From: Symploca sp. SIO2E9
GTDB taxonomy: Bacteria; Cyanobacteriota; Cyanobacteriia; Cyanobacteriales; Coleofasciculaceae
Assembly (NCBI GenBank): GCA_010692645.1
Contig: JAAHGS010000005.1
Location: forward strand, 1-64,000
Direction of reading: 5' to 3'
DNA length: 64,000 nt
Of this stretch, positions 7,424-16,509 are shown in pieces (the first letter of the stretch is position 1; every line of letters starts with the position of its first letter). The translations under genes and the position numbers were made by a program. The notes under the pieces are model-generated. The model saw nothing but the letters and a program-made list of their open reading frames with translations, searched no databases and was not told the DNA's origin.

Positions 7424-9490
7424 ATGGAACCGCTTTATCAATATGCCTGGCTGATTCCAGTATTGCCCTTGACTGCTGCAATGCTAGTTGGTCTAGGGCT
7501 GATCTCATATAACAAAGCAACTAACCGTCTGCGGCAGTTGAATGCTGTATTTATTGTCTCCGTACTGGGGGCAGCGATGGCGTTTTCGTTTGCTTTGCTC
7601 TGGAGTCAGATTCAGGGACACGAAGTTTTTACTCGCACTATTGAGTGGGCTGCTGCTGGAAACTTCCACTTGACGATGGGTTACACCATTGATCATCTCA
7701 CAGCACTGATGCTGGTAATCGTGACTACAGTAGCCTTTCTGGTGATGATTTACACCGACGGCTATATGGCTCACGACAAGGGTTATGTACGCTTCTATGC
7801 ATATTTGAGTCTGTTTAGCTCTTCAATGTTGGGCTTGGTACTGAGTCCCAACCTCGTGCAGGTTTATATTTTCTGGGAACTAGTTGGTATGTGTTCTTAC
7901 CTACTGATTGGTTTCTGGTATGACCGTAAAGCAGCAGCAGATGCTTGTCAAAAAGCTTTTGTCACCAACCGCGTCGGTGACTTTGGTCTGCTGTTGGGGA
8001 TGCTGGGGCTTTACTGGGCAACTGGGAGTTTTGATTTTGAGGTGATGGGTGTCCGCCTAGAAGCCTTTGTAGAATCAGGATATCTCAGCGCTGCTCTAGC
8101 AGCACTGTTTGCTGTGTTGGTATTTTTAGGACCAGTAGCTAAATCAGCACAATTTCCCCTGCACGTCTGGCTTCCTGACGCTATGGAGGGTCCTACACCA
8201 ATCTCCGCTCTAATTCACGCGGCAACGATGGTGGCAGCTGGGGTATTTCTCATTGCGCGGATGTACCCAGTATTTGAAGGTATTCCTCTGGCAATGAGCG
8301 TTATTGCTTGGACAGGAGCCTTTACTGCCTTCTTGGGGGCAACCATTGCAGTTACACAAAATGACATTAAGAAAGGTCTAGCTTATTCCACCATGTCTCA
8401 GTTGGGTTACATGGTGATGGCAATGGGCTTTGGTGCTTATAGTGCCGGATTATTTCACTTGATGACCCACGCTTATTTCAAAGCGATGCTCTTCCTGTGT
8501 TCTGGTTCTGTAATTCACGGCATGGAAGCAGTGGTTGGTCATGACCCAATTCTGGCTCAAGATATGCGGTTAATGGGGGGCTTGCGCAAGTTTATGCCCA
8601 TTACCGCTTTGACGTTTTTAATTGGTACTCTGGCAATTTGCGGGATTCCGCCCTTTGCTGGTTTCTGGTCTAAAGACGAAATCTTAGGAAGCGCTTTTGT
8701 TGCTAATCCAGCACTGTGGGCGATTGGCTGGTTAACTGCTGGCTTAACTGCTTTTTACATGTTCCGGATGTATTTCTCTACCTTTGAGGGAGAGTTTCGG
8801 GGTAATGTGCTTAATATCCGGCATCAACTCAAAGCTTTAGCTGGTCAACCAGTACCAGCTTTTGGACCTGGTGCGATGGATGTTAGAGAATTGCCAGCAG
8901 AGGCTGCTCATGATCAAGAGCATGGTGGTCATAGCGAGTTTCCCCATGAGTCACCGCTGAGCATGACGCTACCGTTGCTTTTGCTAGCGGTGCCTTCAGT
9001 ATTAGTTGGTTTGGTGGGAACCCCATTTAACAACTACTTTGAGGAATTCATCCATCCAGCCTCAGAAACTGTTACCGCCGTGCTAGCAGAAGCAGAAGCT
9101 TTTGACTGGAATGAATTTCTAGTCATGGCTGGTAGTTCTGTTGGTATTGGTTTAATTGGGATTACTGTTGCTTCGCTGATGTACTTAGCTCGTAAAATTG
9201 ACCCAACAGTGATCGCTAAGAAAATCCAGCCACTATATGAATTATCCCTCAACAAGTGGTACTTCGATGAAATTTATAATCGACTATTTGTTTTCGGAAG
9301 TCGCCGCTTGGCAAGGCAGGTTATGGAAGTTGACTACAGAGTTGTTGATGGTGCTGTCAACCTGACTGGCTTGTTCACAATGTTGAGTGGTGAAGGTCTC
9401 AAATACCTAGAGAATGGTCGTGCTCAATTCTATGCCCTGATTATCTTTGGGGCGGTGCTTGGTTTTGTGGTTTTCTCTGGTATTAGCTAA
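7424..9490 (+). CDS. ndhF1: NDH-1 subunit NdhF1 (chain 5)
   Basis: A 688-residue membrane subunit of the photosynthetic NDH-1 complex, which takes electrons from ferredoxin to plastoquinone in respiration and cyclic flow and pumps protons across the thylakoid. The antiporter-type core is clear: YIFWELVGMCSYLLIGFW (about residues 149-166), HVWLPDAMEGPTPISALIHA (about 247-266) and MTHAYFKAMLFL. The membrane-crossing segments run to the C-terminus, with a long lateral-helix tail. A histidine/glutamate-rich stretch (EAAHDQEHGGHSE) sits about residues 490-502 between helices. It is followed after 86 bp by ndhD1 on the same strand, the usual NDH-1L pair. Confidence 0.97.
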   Translation: MEPLYQYAWLIPVLPLTAAMLVGLGLISYNKATNRLRQLNAVFIVSVLGAAMAFSFALLWSQIQGHEVFTRTIEWAAAGNFHLTMGYTIDHLTALMLVIVTTVAFLVMIYTDGYMAHDKGYVRFYAYLSLFSSSMLGLVLSPNLVQVYIFWELVGMCSYLLIGFWYDRKAAADACQKAFVTNRVGDFGLLLGMLGLYWATGSFDFEVMGVRLEAFVESGYLSAALAALFAVLVFLGPVAKSAQFPLHVWLPDAMEGPTPISALIHAATMVAAGVFLIARMYPVFEGIPLAMSVIAWTGAFTAFLGATIAVTQNDIKKGLAYSTMSQLGYMVMAMGFGAYSAGLFHLMTHAYFKAMLFLCSGSVIHGMEAVVGHDPILAQDMRLMGGLRKFMPITALTFLIGTLAICGIPPFAGFWSKDEILGSAFVANPALWAIGWLTAGLTAFYMFRMYFSTFEGEFRGNVLNIRHQLKALAGQPVPAFGPGAMDVRELPAEAAHDQEHGGHSEFPHESPLSMTLPLLLLAVPSVLVGLVGTPFNNYFEEFIHPASETVTAVLAEAEAFDWNEFLVMAGSSVGIGLIGITVASLMYLARKIDPTVIAKKIQPLYELSLNKWYFDEIYNRLFVFGSRRLARQVMEVDYRVVDGAVNLTGLFTMLSGEGLKYLENGRAQFYALIIFGAVLGFVVFSGIS

Positions 9491-9497
9491 GGATTTA

Positions 9498-9529
9498 AAG
9501 GATTGCCTTCTCCTTTGGAGGTAATCCTT
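9498..9529 (+). other. Hairpin in ndhF1-ndhD1 spacer
   Basis: AAGGATTGCC pairs with GGTAATCCTT across a short C/T-rich loop. No U-tract follows, so it is more likely an RNA-stability or processing element between the two ndh genes than a terminator. Confidence 0.35.
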
Positions 9530-9576
9530 ATATCTAAGGCAAATCAGCACTGACACATGCTACTGATTACTGACAA

Positions 9577-11160
9577 ATGACAGACTTTCCCTGGTTAACG
9601 ACGATTATTCTATTTCCGATTATCGCCTCACTATTTATACCTTTCTTGCCTGAAAAGAATGGTCTGTGGGAGCGATGGTATGCCTTGATTATCGGGCTAA
9701 TTGATTTTGCTCTAATTATTTACGCCTTCGTCACTGAGTATGACTTTGCTAAGCCAGGACTGCAACTGGTTGAAAAATACTCCTGGGTTCCCCAATTGGA
9801 CTTAAATTGGTCGGTAGGAGTTGACGGCTTAGCGATGCCCTTGGTAATTTTAACGGGCTTTATGACGACGCTGGCAACTCTGGCGGCTTGGCCTGTAACT
9901 TTTAAGCCGAAGCTGTTTTACTTCCTGATTTTGGCAATGTATGGCGGACAAATTGCCGTATTTGCTGTTCAGGATATGCTGCTATTCTTTCTAGTGTGGG
10001 AATTGGAGTTGGTTCCGGTTTACTTACTGCTTTCAATTTGGGGCGGTAAAAAGCGTCTGTATGCAGCAACCAAGTTCATTCTTTATACGGCTGGGGGTTC
10101 ACTATTTATTTTGTTGGCGGCTTTGTCGATGGCTTTCTACGGTGATACCATCACCTTTGACATGCAGTCGCTGGCTTTTAAAGACTACGCCCTCAACTTT
10201 CAACTTTTGCTCTATGCAGGTTTTCTGATTGCCTACGGTGTCAAACTGCCAATTTTTCCACTGCATACTTGGTTACCAGATGCTCATGGGGAAGCGACGG
10301 CACCTGTGCATATGTTGCTAGCTGGAATTCTGCTGAAAATGGGTGGTTATGCCCTGATTCGGATGAATGCTGGTATGCTGCCTGATGCCCATGCCTACTT
10401 TGCGCCAATATTGGTGATTCTGGGGGTTGTAAATATTATTTATGCAGCCTTGACTGCTTTTGCTCAACGCAGTCTCAAGCGAAAAATTGCCTACTCTTCG
10501 ATTTCCCACATGGGATTTGTGTTGATTGGTATTGGTTCGTTTACTGACTTGGGCTTGAGTGGTGCTGTATTGCAAATGGTTTCCCACGGTTTGATTGGAG
10601 CTAGTCTCTTCTTCCTAGTGGGAGCAACCTATGACCGTACCCATACTCTGATGCTGGATGAAATGGGTGGTGTGGGTAAAAAAATGCCGAAGATTTTCGC
10701 AATGTGGACTACCTGTTCGATGGCGTCTTTGGCTCTGCCAGGAATGAGCGGATTTGTAGCAGAGGTAATGGTGTTTGTCGGTTTTGCTACTAGTGATGCC
10801 TACACCTCTACTTTCAAAGTAATTGTGGTATTTCTGGCAGCGGTTGGGGTGATTCTGACTCCAATTTATCTGCTGTCTAATCTTCGGGAAATTTTCTATG
10901 GTGAGGAAAACAAAGAATTGGTTGCTCACCAAGCCTTAATTGATGCTGAACCACGAGAGGTATTTATTATTGCCTGTCTGCTGGTTCCAATTATCGGTAT
11001 TGGCTTTTATCCTAAGATTTTGACTCAGATTTACGACTCGACGACAGTTGAGTTGACTGCGCGATTACGGGCATCGGTACCTAGTTTGGTGCAGCCAGCA
11101 GAGGTGGCGCAGGAAGATGCCCCAGCTTTGTCTATGGCACCGATGATTGGTGAGCCTTAG
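9577..11160 (+). CDS. ndhD1: NDH-1 subunit NdhD1 (chain 4)
   Basis: A 527-residue proton-pumping subunit of NDH-1. Family motifs are intact: the glutamate in [13 protein letters not shown] (about residue 144), [20 protein letters not shown] (about 229-248), [11 protein letters not shown], and the late helix with [16 protein letters not shown]. Pairing with ndhF1 marks the NDH-1L type used for respiration and cyclic electron flow rather than the CO2-uptake paralogues NdhD3/D4. The C-terminal tail is hydrophilic and proline/alanine-rich. A hairpin with a U-tract follows after about 30 bp. Confidence 0.97.
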   Translation: MTDFPWLTTIILFPIIASLFIPFLPEKNGLWERWYALIIGLIDFALIIYAFVTEYDFAKPGLQLVEKYSWVPQLDLNWSVGVDGLAMPLVILTGFMTTLATLAAWPVTFKPKLFYFLILAMYGGQIAVFAVQDMLLFFLVWELELVPVYLLLSIWGGKKRLYAATKFILYTAGGSLFILLAALSMAFYGDTITFDMQSLAFKDYALNFQLLLYAGFLIAYGVKLPIFPLHTWLPDAHGEATAPVHMLLAGILLKMGGYALIRMNAGMLPDAHAYFAPILVILGVVNIIYAALTAFAQRSLKRKIAYSSISHMGFVLIGIGSFTDLGLSGAVLQMVSHGLIGASLFFLVGATYDRTHTLMLDEMGGVGKKMPKIFAMWTTCSMASLALPGMSGFVAEVMVFVGFATSDAYTSTFKVIVVFLAAVGVILTPIYLLSNLREIFYGEENKELVAHQALIDAEPREVFIIACLLVPIIGIGFYPKILTQIYDSTTVELTARLRASVPSLVQPAEVAQEDAPALSMAPMIGEP

Positions 11161-11190
11161 GGGTTGACTAGGTAAATCGGTTTTTGTAAT

Positions 11191-11228
11191 ATAGGGTTGG
11201 TATGATGTCAATCCTATTTCTTTTTTTA
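11191..11228 (+). terminator. Terminator after ndhD1
   Basis: ATAGGGTTG pairs with CAATCCTAT (11191-11199 and 11209-11217, one G-U pair) and is followed by TTTCTTTTTTTT. It is well placed to end the ndhF1-ndhD1 transcript. Confidence 0.75.
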
Positions 11229-11250
11229 CTAGTTTTTAAAATAAAAAGGC

Positions 11251-11357
11251 TATAGCAACGGACATATCAGTTAGGACATTCTATTTTGATTCAAAGGGAG
11301 CAGGGAGCAGGGAGTAGGGAACAAGGAAGTGTCCTAATCATAGTGGCGACGGCTATA
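11251..11357. mobile_element. Family B mini-element (TATAGC ends), copy A
   Basis: A 107-bp segment starting TATAGCAACGG and ending GACGGCTATA. Inside, TTAGGACA pairs with TGTCCTAA around a GGGAGCAGGGAGCAGGGAGT tandem repeat. The same end pattern and interior repeat type recur at 14410-14525 and 43046-43209, suggesting a miniature inverted-repeat element. No clear target duplication is seen. Confidence 0.5.
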
Positions 11358-11384
11358 TAAGTCAGTTTCAGTTTTCATGCTGAG

Positions 11385-12794
11385 TTAAGTTATGTTTTCT
11401 CTCTCCAGCAGCTTATTAAAATCTTTTTCTATCCAACCTTCCTCGCTATAATCTGTGTACTTTCCTGTATAGCCGATGATCAGGAAAATTAAGTGATGAA
11501 ACAAGACATAAACCTGTCTGCATAACTTAATCTCGCTTTCAACTTCCTCTGGCTTAATAGAATATCCATGAGCAGTTTTATTACGACATTTTTTCCAAGC
11601 TTTTACAAATTTTTCATCTACTAAACCCTTATCTGTTAAGTGTTTCAATATATCTGTAGCACTTGCAGGATTTGACTTTATGCTGTTCAGAAATCCATAT
11701 AACCTTTTTTTAAAGGAATCTTCAAGCTCTAATTCCTTTAATTTATCATGAACAAGTGAGACTTGTGATTCAATATTACTAGAATTATTACCTATATAAA
11801 CTTCTTTAAAAGACTCCATTTTTAGAAAATCTTCTACAGCAACGGAAACTCCCAACATTTCTGCTTCCAAGATGCTTATTCTCATGTTCATAACGTATCT
11901 AATCCATGCAGATATAGGATGCAACCTTGATTCTGGATGGTTGATTATATGAGATAAATACCTTTCATAAAGTTTCCAGACATCTTCCTTGCCAAATTCT
12001 GCATTAAAACGTATTGGTGGCATTACTATTGTCTTTTTCTCTCTATCCAATAAAGATCTAAGACGTATAGTTCTTTTATTTCTCTGATTAAGTTCCAGCG
12101 CAGACCATAATAGAAAATCACCAAGTACAAATTGTAAAGCTTCGCAAACTCTAGTTTCTATAAATTTTGGTAAATCATTGCCATTAGAATAGACTTCGAT
12201 AAGCGTGCCATTATTTTCGTACTTGATAATATAAAACGTGTAACCACAAGCAGAAAAAACTGCAGCATGTAGTACATGATTTATAGTAAATGGTACTATT
12301 TCTTCTTTAGAGACTATTGAGCATAGCCTGTTAATGTTAAAGGGAAATTCAATAATTTTACTCACATATAAGTATAGAGAAGCTTGTTGATCAGATTGAT
12401 TAGATGAGATGTCAGCTGTGTGAGAGATTTCATTTAACTGGGCTATTACTATTCCTTGATTATTTGAATTTGTTGTATATCTTGGCAGAAGCATGGTGCT
12501 TTTCCATTCTCTATCATGCTCATCAGTAGCACTAAGACAGAAATATCTGTTTTCTGGTATAAATTTTCCAACATAGTTTTCATTAAATTCTTCAATAAAA
12601 TTTTTTAATAATAATCTTTGATCATCAACACCTAAATATAATTTAAGCTCTAACTTTCCTTGCTCATTACGACTAATTGACCCTGAACCTTGATAAATTG
12701 TCGGGGAATCTGATGAATTTTGCGTTAAAGTTATTTGTGGACAGTTGATGCACAGGGATTTATCAAAAAATTCTGATGGGTTGTGAGGAAGCAT
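11385..12794 (-). CDS. Unknown protein with C-terminal HEPN-like domain, possible ApeA-like defence protein
   Basis: A 469-residue protein. The C-terminal 130 residues are mostly helical and contain RNKTAH (about residues 405-410), which fits the RX4-6H ribonuclease motif of HEPN domains. The N-terminal 300 residues look like a beta-rich ligand or sensor region (GSGSISRNEQGKLELKLYLG) and recall the N-terminal domain of ApeA-type abortive-infection proteins. I do not recognise a close family, so the defence role is inference. The gene is more AT-rich than its neighbours. It starts 12 bp after the amidase stop on the same strand, so it may be co-transcribed or have been inserted there. Confidence 0.5.
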   Translation of the reverse strand: MLPHNPSEFFDKSLCINCPQITLTQNSSDSPTIYQGSGSISRNEQGKLELKLYLGVDDQRLLLKNFIEEFNENYVGKFIPENRYFCLSATDEHDREWKSTMLLPRYTTNSNNQGIVIAQLNEISHTADISSNQSDQQASLYLYVSKIIEFPFNINRLCSIVSKEEIVPFTINHVLHAAVFSACGYTFYIIKYENNGTLIEVYSNGNDLPKFIETRVCEALQFVLGDFLLWSALELNQRNKRTIRLRSLLDREKKTIVMPPIRFNAEFGKEDVWKLYERYLSHIINHPESRLHPISAWIRYVMNMRISILEAEMLGVSVAVEDFLKMESFKEVYIGNNSSNIESQVSLVHDKLKELELEDSFKKRLYGFLNSIKSNPASATDILKHLTDKGLVDEKFVKAWKKCRNKTAHGYSIKPEEVESEIKLCRQVYVLFHHLIFLIIGYTGKYTDYSEEGWIEKDFNKLLERENIT

Positions 12795-12806
12795 AAAAAA
12801 TTTTAG

Positions 12807-14288
12807 TTAAGGTTGGTAATCAGCTGGATGTTGAAAGTCGCCAATCACTTTACTAACTTCAGTTGCGATCGCGAGTAATTCTAAATCTTTCCATCTTTTC
12901 CCAACAACCTGTACTCCAATTGGTAATCCTTCTTTACTTTGTCCGATGGGAATTACAACCACAGGGTTACCCGTTAAATTTAGAGGCATAGTGTAACCGC
13001 CACAAGCCAAAATATAGGGAAATTTTACCCCATCAACTTTAATCGGCTCACCGAAAGAGCAATGAGGAAAAGCAGGAGTTATGGACACCGGACAAATCCA
13101 AGCATCCCATCGCTCTAAAAAACTATCCATCTGTGCTATTTGGTAGTCGCGTTCGGTTAAAACAGCATTGTATTTTGCTAAGTTTGGAGGAAAGGCAAGA
13201 TTACCTTTTCTAGCTAGGGGAGTTCCCGATTTAAAAGCAGTTTGAGTTCGAGCTAAAAATTCAGATTTCATGCCGACTCGAAGTCCTCGAAAAAGATCTT
13301 TTACCGAACTAGAGGCAAATAATTCTAGGAAAGACCAAGCACCATAATTAGCTAAAGCTTCCTCCCAATCAAAATTAGTGGGATTAGATTCCTCCAAATA
13401 ACAACCAGCATTAGTCAAACGGTTAACTAAGGTTTGGATAGCCAAGCGTGTATCTTTATTTATAGGGAGAAAATCATATCCATAGGTCCAGGCAATTCTA
13501 ATCTCAGATAGTTTTTTCCCTGTTGGTTGATCTAAAGGAACAGGTGGAATTTCTGGCTGTTTTGAATCCGCACCAGCAATAATATTAAAGCATAATTGTA
13601 AATCTTCTACAGAGCGGGCAAGAGGACCAATTCTGAGCATATGGCGAAGATACTTTGGTTCTCCTGGCAATTCAGGAATATGCCCTGTAGTAGGAACTCT
13701 ACGAGCCGTAGGCATGAACCCATACACACCACAGCAATGGGCTGGATGTCGAATCGAACCCCCAACATCACTACCGAGATCTAAACAAGAAAAACCAGTA
13801 GCGATCGCACTTGCCGAACCACCACTACTACCACCAACTGTACAGTTTAAATTCCAAGGATTATTAGTTTGTCCGAAAATAGGATTATTGGTTTGATAAT
13901 CTCCTGCTAGTCTTGAAGGATTAGTCTTAGCAAAGATAATGGCTCCTGCTGCTCTCAACCTAGCTACAGTTGTGGCATCCTGTTTAGGAACGTAATCTTT
14001 TAAAGGTTCATAGCCACTGGTGGTAAGTAGCCCAGCAGTTTCTAAAGTATCTTTAATAGTAATTGGCACACCATGTAACACCCCCCAGCTTTCTCCTTTA
14101 GCTAAGGCGTCATCAGCTTCTTTAGCTCTTTTGAGCGCACCTACTTGATCTAAAGTTGCGATTGCATTTAGTTTATGGTTATGTTTTGCAATTTGTTCTA
14201 GATAAGCTTTGAGTACTTCTGTTGCTGAAATCTCTCGCTGGCGAATCATTTGAGCAAGCTGATAAGCGGGGGCAAATATGATATTCAT
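12807..14288 (-). CDS. Amidase-signature family hydrolase
   Basis: A 493-residue amidase. The Ser-cisSer-Lys triad can be placed at Lys79 (ITIKDTLE), Ser154/155 (VGGSSGGSASA) and Ser178 (SDVGGSIRHP). The family hydrolyses amide bonds in small molecules; the N-terminal region (QREISATEVLKAYLEQI) is typical of general amidases related to GatA. It is not the GatA subunit itself, because gatB/gatC are absent and the C-terminus differs. The substrate is unknown. It is upstream of the HEPN-like gene with only 12 bp between them. Length is normal and the frame is intact. Confidence 0.9.
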   Translation of the reverse strand: MNIIFAPAYQLAQMIRQREISATEVLKAYLEQIAKHNHKLNAIATLDQVGALKRAKEADDALAKGESWGVLHGVPITIKDTLETAGLLTTSGYEPLKDYVPKQDATTVARLRAAGAIIFAKTNPSRLAGDYQTNNPIFGQTNNPWNLNCTVGGSSGGSASAIATGFSCLDLGSDVGGSIRHPAHCCGVYGFMPTARRVPTTGHIPELPGEPKYLRHMLRIGPLARSVEDLQLCFNIIAGADSKQPEIPPVPLDQPTGKKLSEIRIAWTYGYDFLPINKDTRLAIQTLVNRLTNAGCYLEESNPTNFDWEEALANYGAWSFLELFASSSVKDLFRGLRVGMKSEFLARTQTAFKSGTPLARKGNLAFPPNLAKYNAVLTERDYQIAQMDSFLERWDAWICPVSITPAFPHCSFGEPIKVDGVKFPYILACGGYTMPLNLTGNPVVVIPIGQSKEGLPIGVQVVGKRWKDLELLAIATEVSKVIGDFQHPADYQP

Positions 14289-14409
14289 CCCTGGAACTAG
14301 ATTTGCTTTGGTTTGATCATAGCGAAGATTGAAATAATTTTTCTCTGAACTTTAAAATTACAGTTCATCATCTCCAAGTAGATTATCAAGTTGTCAGCAG
14401 TTTCCGTAC

Positions 14410-14525
14410 TATAGCAGTTTTCTTTCTTAGTGAGATACACTTCATATTCTTACCTGTTCCCTGTTAAGAGTTCCCTATTCCCTAAAGCCTGGGGACTGTA
14501 CCTGATCAATTTGAGAAACGCTATA
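14410..14525. mobile_element. Family B mini-element, copy B
   Basis: Starts TATAGCAGTTTTCT and ends GAGAAACGCTATA, imperfect inverted repeats of about 13 bp. The interior has TTCCCTGTTAAGAGTTCCCT, the complement of the GGGAACA-type tandem repeat found in copies A and C. It lies in the 249-bp gap between the amidase start and the ROK gene stop. Confidence 0.5.
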
Positions 14526-14537
14526 TCTATTTACCAA

Positions 14538-15485
14538 TTAAATTAAATTCTCTGCCAAAGCCACAGCCCCCCATAAAGGTGCATCATCACCTAAAGCAGC
14601 ATAAACAATTTCAAAATCTACTTCTGGCATCGCCGTTTCACGAGCAAACTTACGTAACATCCTCCAAAATATTTCCCCTGCTTTCGCAACCCCACCACCG
14701 AGGATAAACAGTTGTGGATTAATTAAATTAGCGCTATTACCAATACCAACTCCTAAAGCCCAAGCCGCTTTTTCTAGGGCTTGAAGAGCGAGTTCATCTC
14801 CCTCTGCTGCGGCTTGACTAACTACCTCTGCTGTAATAGCTTCTAAGTTACCATTAACTAAATTACGCAGAATTTGACCTTGTTCTGGCTTAGCTTGCAA
14901 CCATTCCCTAGCCTGTTGAGCGATAAAAGGACCAGAAGCCAGACGTTCAACACAACCCCGCCTACCAAACCACAAAGGACCATTAGGATCAATGGCAGTA
15001 TGACCAATTTCACCAGCCATGCCATTAGCGCCGCGCCAAGGTTTGCCATTGAGAATCAAGCCGCCACCAACGCCAGTGCTAACGGTAATATACATTAGGC
15101 TCTCGTACCCTTGACCAATACCGAAGCGATGTTCACCCAAGGCAGCAACATTGGCATCATTGTCAACACTGACAGGAACACCGAATTCCATTTCTAGTAG
15201 TTGTTGCAGGGGGATATTTTCCCAAGCAGTAACATGGTGGGAGAGGTAAACTGTGCCTGTTTTGAAATCCACAGGACCACCAAAACTAACACCAATTGCA
15301 GCTGGTTGCTTTCCTGCTAGCAATTCCTCTGCTAAAGAAGTCATAATTTCGATGTCAGTGCTGGCGTCAGCATTGGCAGGAGAGAAAGCACGCTTGTGGG
15401 CTTGCCAATTGCGCTCTCCAGGGTAGGTGATGGCGGCAGTGTGTTTGGTACCACCAAAGTCTAAGGCAAGGATTAGTGGGGGCAT
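14538..15485 (-). CDS. ROK-family sugar kinase
   Basis: A 315-residue ROK protein, probably a glucokinase or N-acetylhexosamine kinase. The N-terminal phosphate-binding motif is LDFGGTKH, the catalytic aspartate is in SVDNDANVAALGE, and the STGVGGGLI loop and GEIGHTAID motif are present. The ROK zinc site normally uses several cysteines (CxCGxxGCxE); here it reads LWFGRRGCVE, with one cysteine left, so zinc binding may be reduced or lost. There is no N-terminal HTH, so it is an enzyme rather than a NagC-type repressor. The exact sugar cannot be read from the sequence. Confidence 0.85.
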   Translation of the reverse strand: MPPLILALDFGGTKHTAAITYPGERNWQAHKRAFSPANADASTDIEIMTSLAEELLAGKQPAAIGVSFGGPVDFKTGTVYLSHHVTAWENIPLQQLLEMEFGVPVSVDNDANVAALGEHRFGIGQGYESLMYITVSTGVGGGLILNGKPWRGANGMAGEIGHTAIDPNGPLWFGRRGCVERLASGPFIAQQAREWLQAKPEQGQILRNLVNGNLEAITAEVVSQAAAEGDELALQALEKAAWALGVGIGNSANLINPQLFILGGGVAKAGEIFWRMLRKFARETAMPEVDFEIVYAALGDDAPLWGAVALAENLI

Positions 15486-15616
15486 GGGATTTTGGAAAGA
15501 TAAGTAAGAGGGGGAGAGGGGGAGGAGATTTGAAGAATCTCATGCAATCAGAAAATATACACTTTAGATGCACGCTAGCTTATCAATTTTTTGAGCACTG
15601 AGGTTGAATAGGTAAC

Positions 15617-16243
15617 ATGTCAAGAGTTTCCATCATCCAACCAGAGCAGTCTTATACCTTTGCCGACTATTTCAAGCTCAATTACGATATAGAGGACATT
15701 TTCTCCTATTTTGGTTATTCGTTCCAGGCGCAATTATTGACTTTGCCAAAGTCTGAGAGGAAGTTGGAACGGATCGAGGAACTAAAACATCGCTTTCAGG
15801 AGAGTCTGCCCTACCTTAGCCTTAATAGTGAGATTGCTAGAAGGGAGTTTCTGATTGCTCCTGTGATTATGGAGCTAATTCACTACATTCATGTAAAAGT
15901 CAGGGTAGAGTATCCTTTGGCTGTCAATGACCAGCTTAAAGGAACGTTGGATTATTATTTACAATCCGAGAATCAATTATTGGTGATTGAAGCCAAAAAC
16001 GCTGACTTGCAAAGGGGTTTCACTCAACTGGGAGTAGAGCTAATTGCCATTGATCAATGGTTTCCATCTAATAACTCAAGATTATATGGTGCGGTTTCAA
16101 TGGGAAACATCTGGCAATTCGGGGTGTTATCTCGTCAAACCCAGCAAATTGTACAAGATATTAATCTGTATCGTGTTCCTGCTGATTTAGAAGACTTGCT
16201 GAGAATTCTGGTAGAAATCCTGAAGCCAACTTCTACAATTTGA
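15617..16243 (+). CDS. Hypothetical protein with PD-(D/E)XK-like core
   Basis: A 208-residue soluble protein. Residues about 108-130 carry GTLDYYL followed by LLVIEAKNADLQRG, matching the D...ExK pattern of PD-(D/E)XK nuclease-fold proteins, with a Gln-containing helix after it (GFTQLGVELIAID). This suggests a nuclease-like fold in a conserved cyanobacterial family, but activity is not shown. An Uma2-type fragment, from another PD-(D/E)XK family, follows directly. The gene stands alone on the plus strand, between the ROK gene and wecB, both on the minus strand. Confidence 0.6.
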   Translation: MSRVSIIQPEQSYTFADYFKLNYDIEDIFSYFGYSFQAQLLTLPKSERKLERIEELKHRFQESLPYLSLNSEIARREFLIAPVIMELIHYIHVKVRVEYPLAVNDQLKGTLDYYLQSENQLLVIEAKNADLQRGFTQLGVELIAIDQWFPSNNSRLYGAVSMGNIWQFGVLSRQTQQIVQDINLYRVPADLEDLLRILVEILKPTSTI

Positions 16244-16253
16244 AGTCTTATGA

Positions 16254-16499
16254 CTAGCTTTCATAGCTTGCCACCCCAATCCAATCCGCCTGTTTCTCCT
16301 CGGCAGACCTTACCAACAATGTACGCCTCAGTTGGGGTTAAGGTTGGGCAGATGGCAAGGGAGTTATGAAAATATTGAGCGTTTGTGGTTAAGGTGGCTG
16401 ACAGCATCAGGAGAGTTGATTCTAACTCCTAGTGAAGAATCTATAGCAGCTAAAGCTAGAGCAACACAAGCTGAGGAACTTGCTCAAAGGTTAAGTTGA
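16254..16499 (+). pseudogene. C-terminal fragment of an Uma2-type endonuclease-family gene
   Basis: In frame with the stop at 16497-16499 the sequence reads about 80 codons ending in LGRWQGSYENIERLWLRWL, ELILTPSEES and AKARATQAEELAQRLS. That pattern (WLRWxxAxGxLxxTP plus an Ala/Glu-rich helical tail) is typical of the C-terminus of cyanobacterial Uma2-family proteins. No plausible start or catalytic core is upstream, where a stop lies at 16251-16253. It is most likely a truncated relic ending 10 bp from the convergent wecB stop. Confidence 0.65.
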
Positions 16500-16509
16500 G
16501 CAACCGTGC

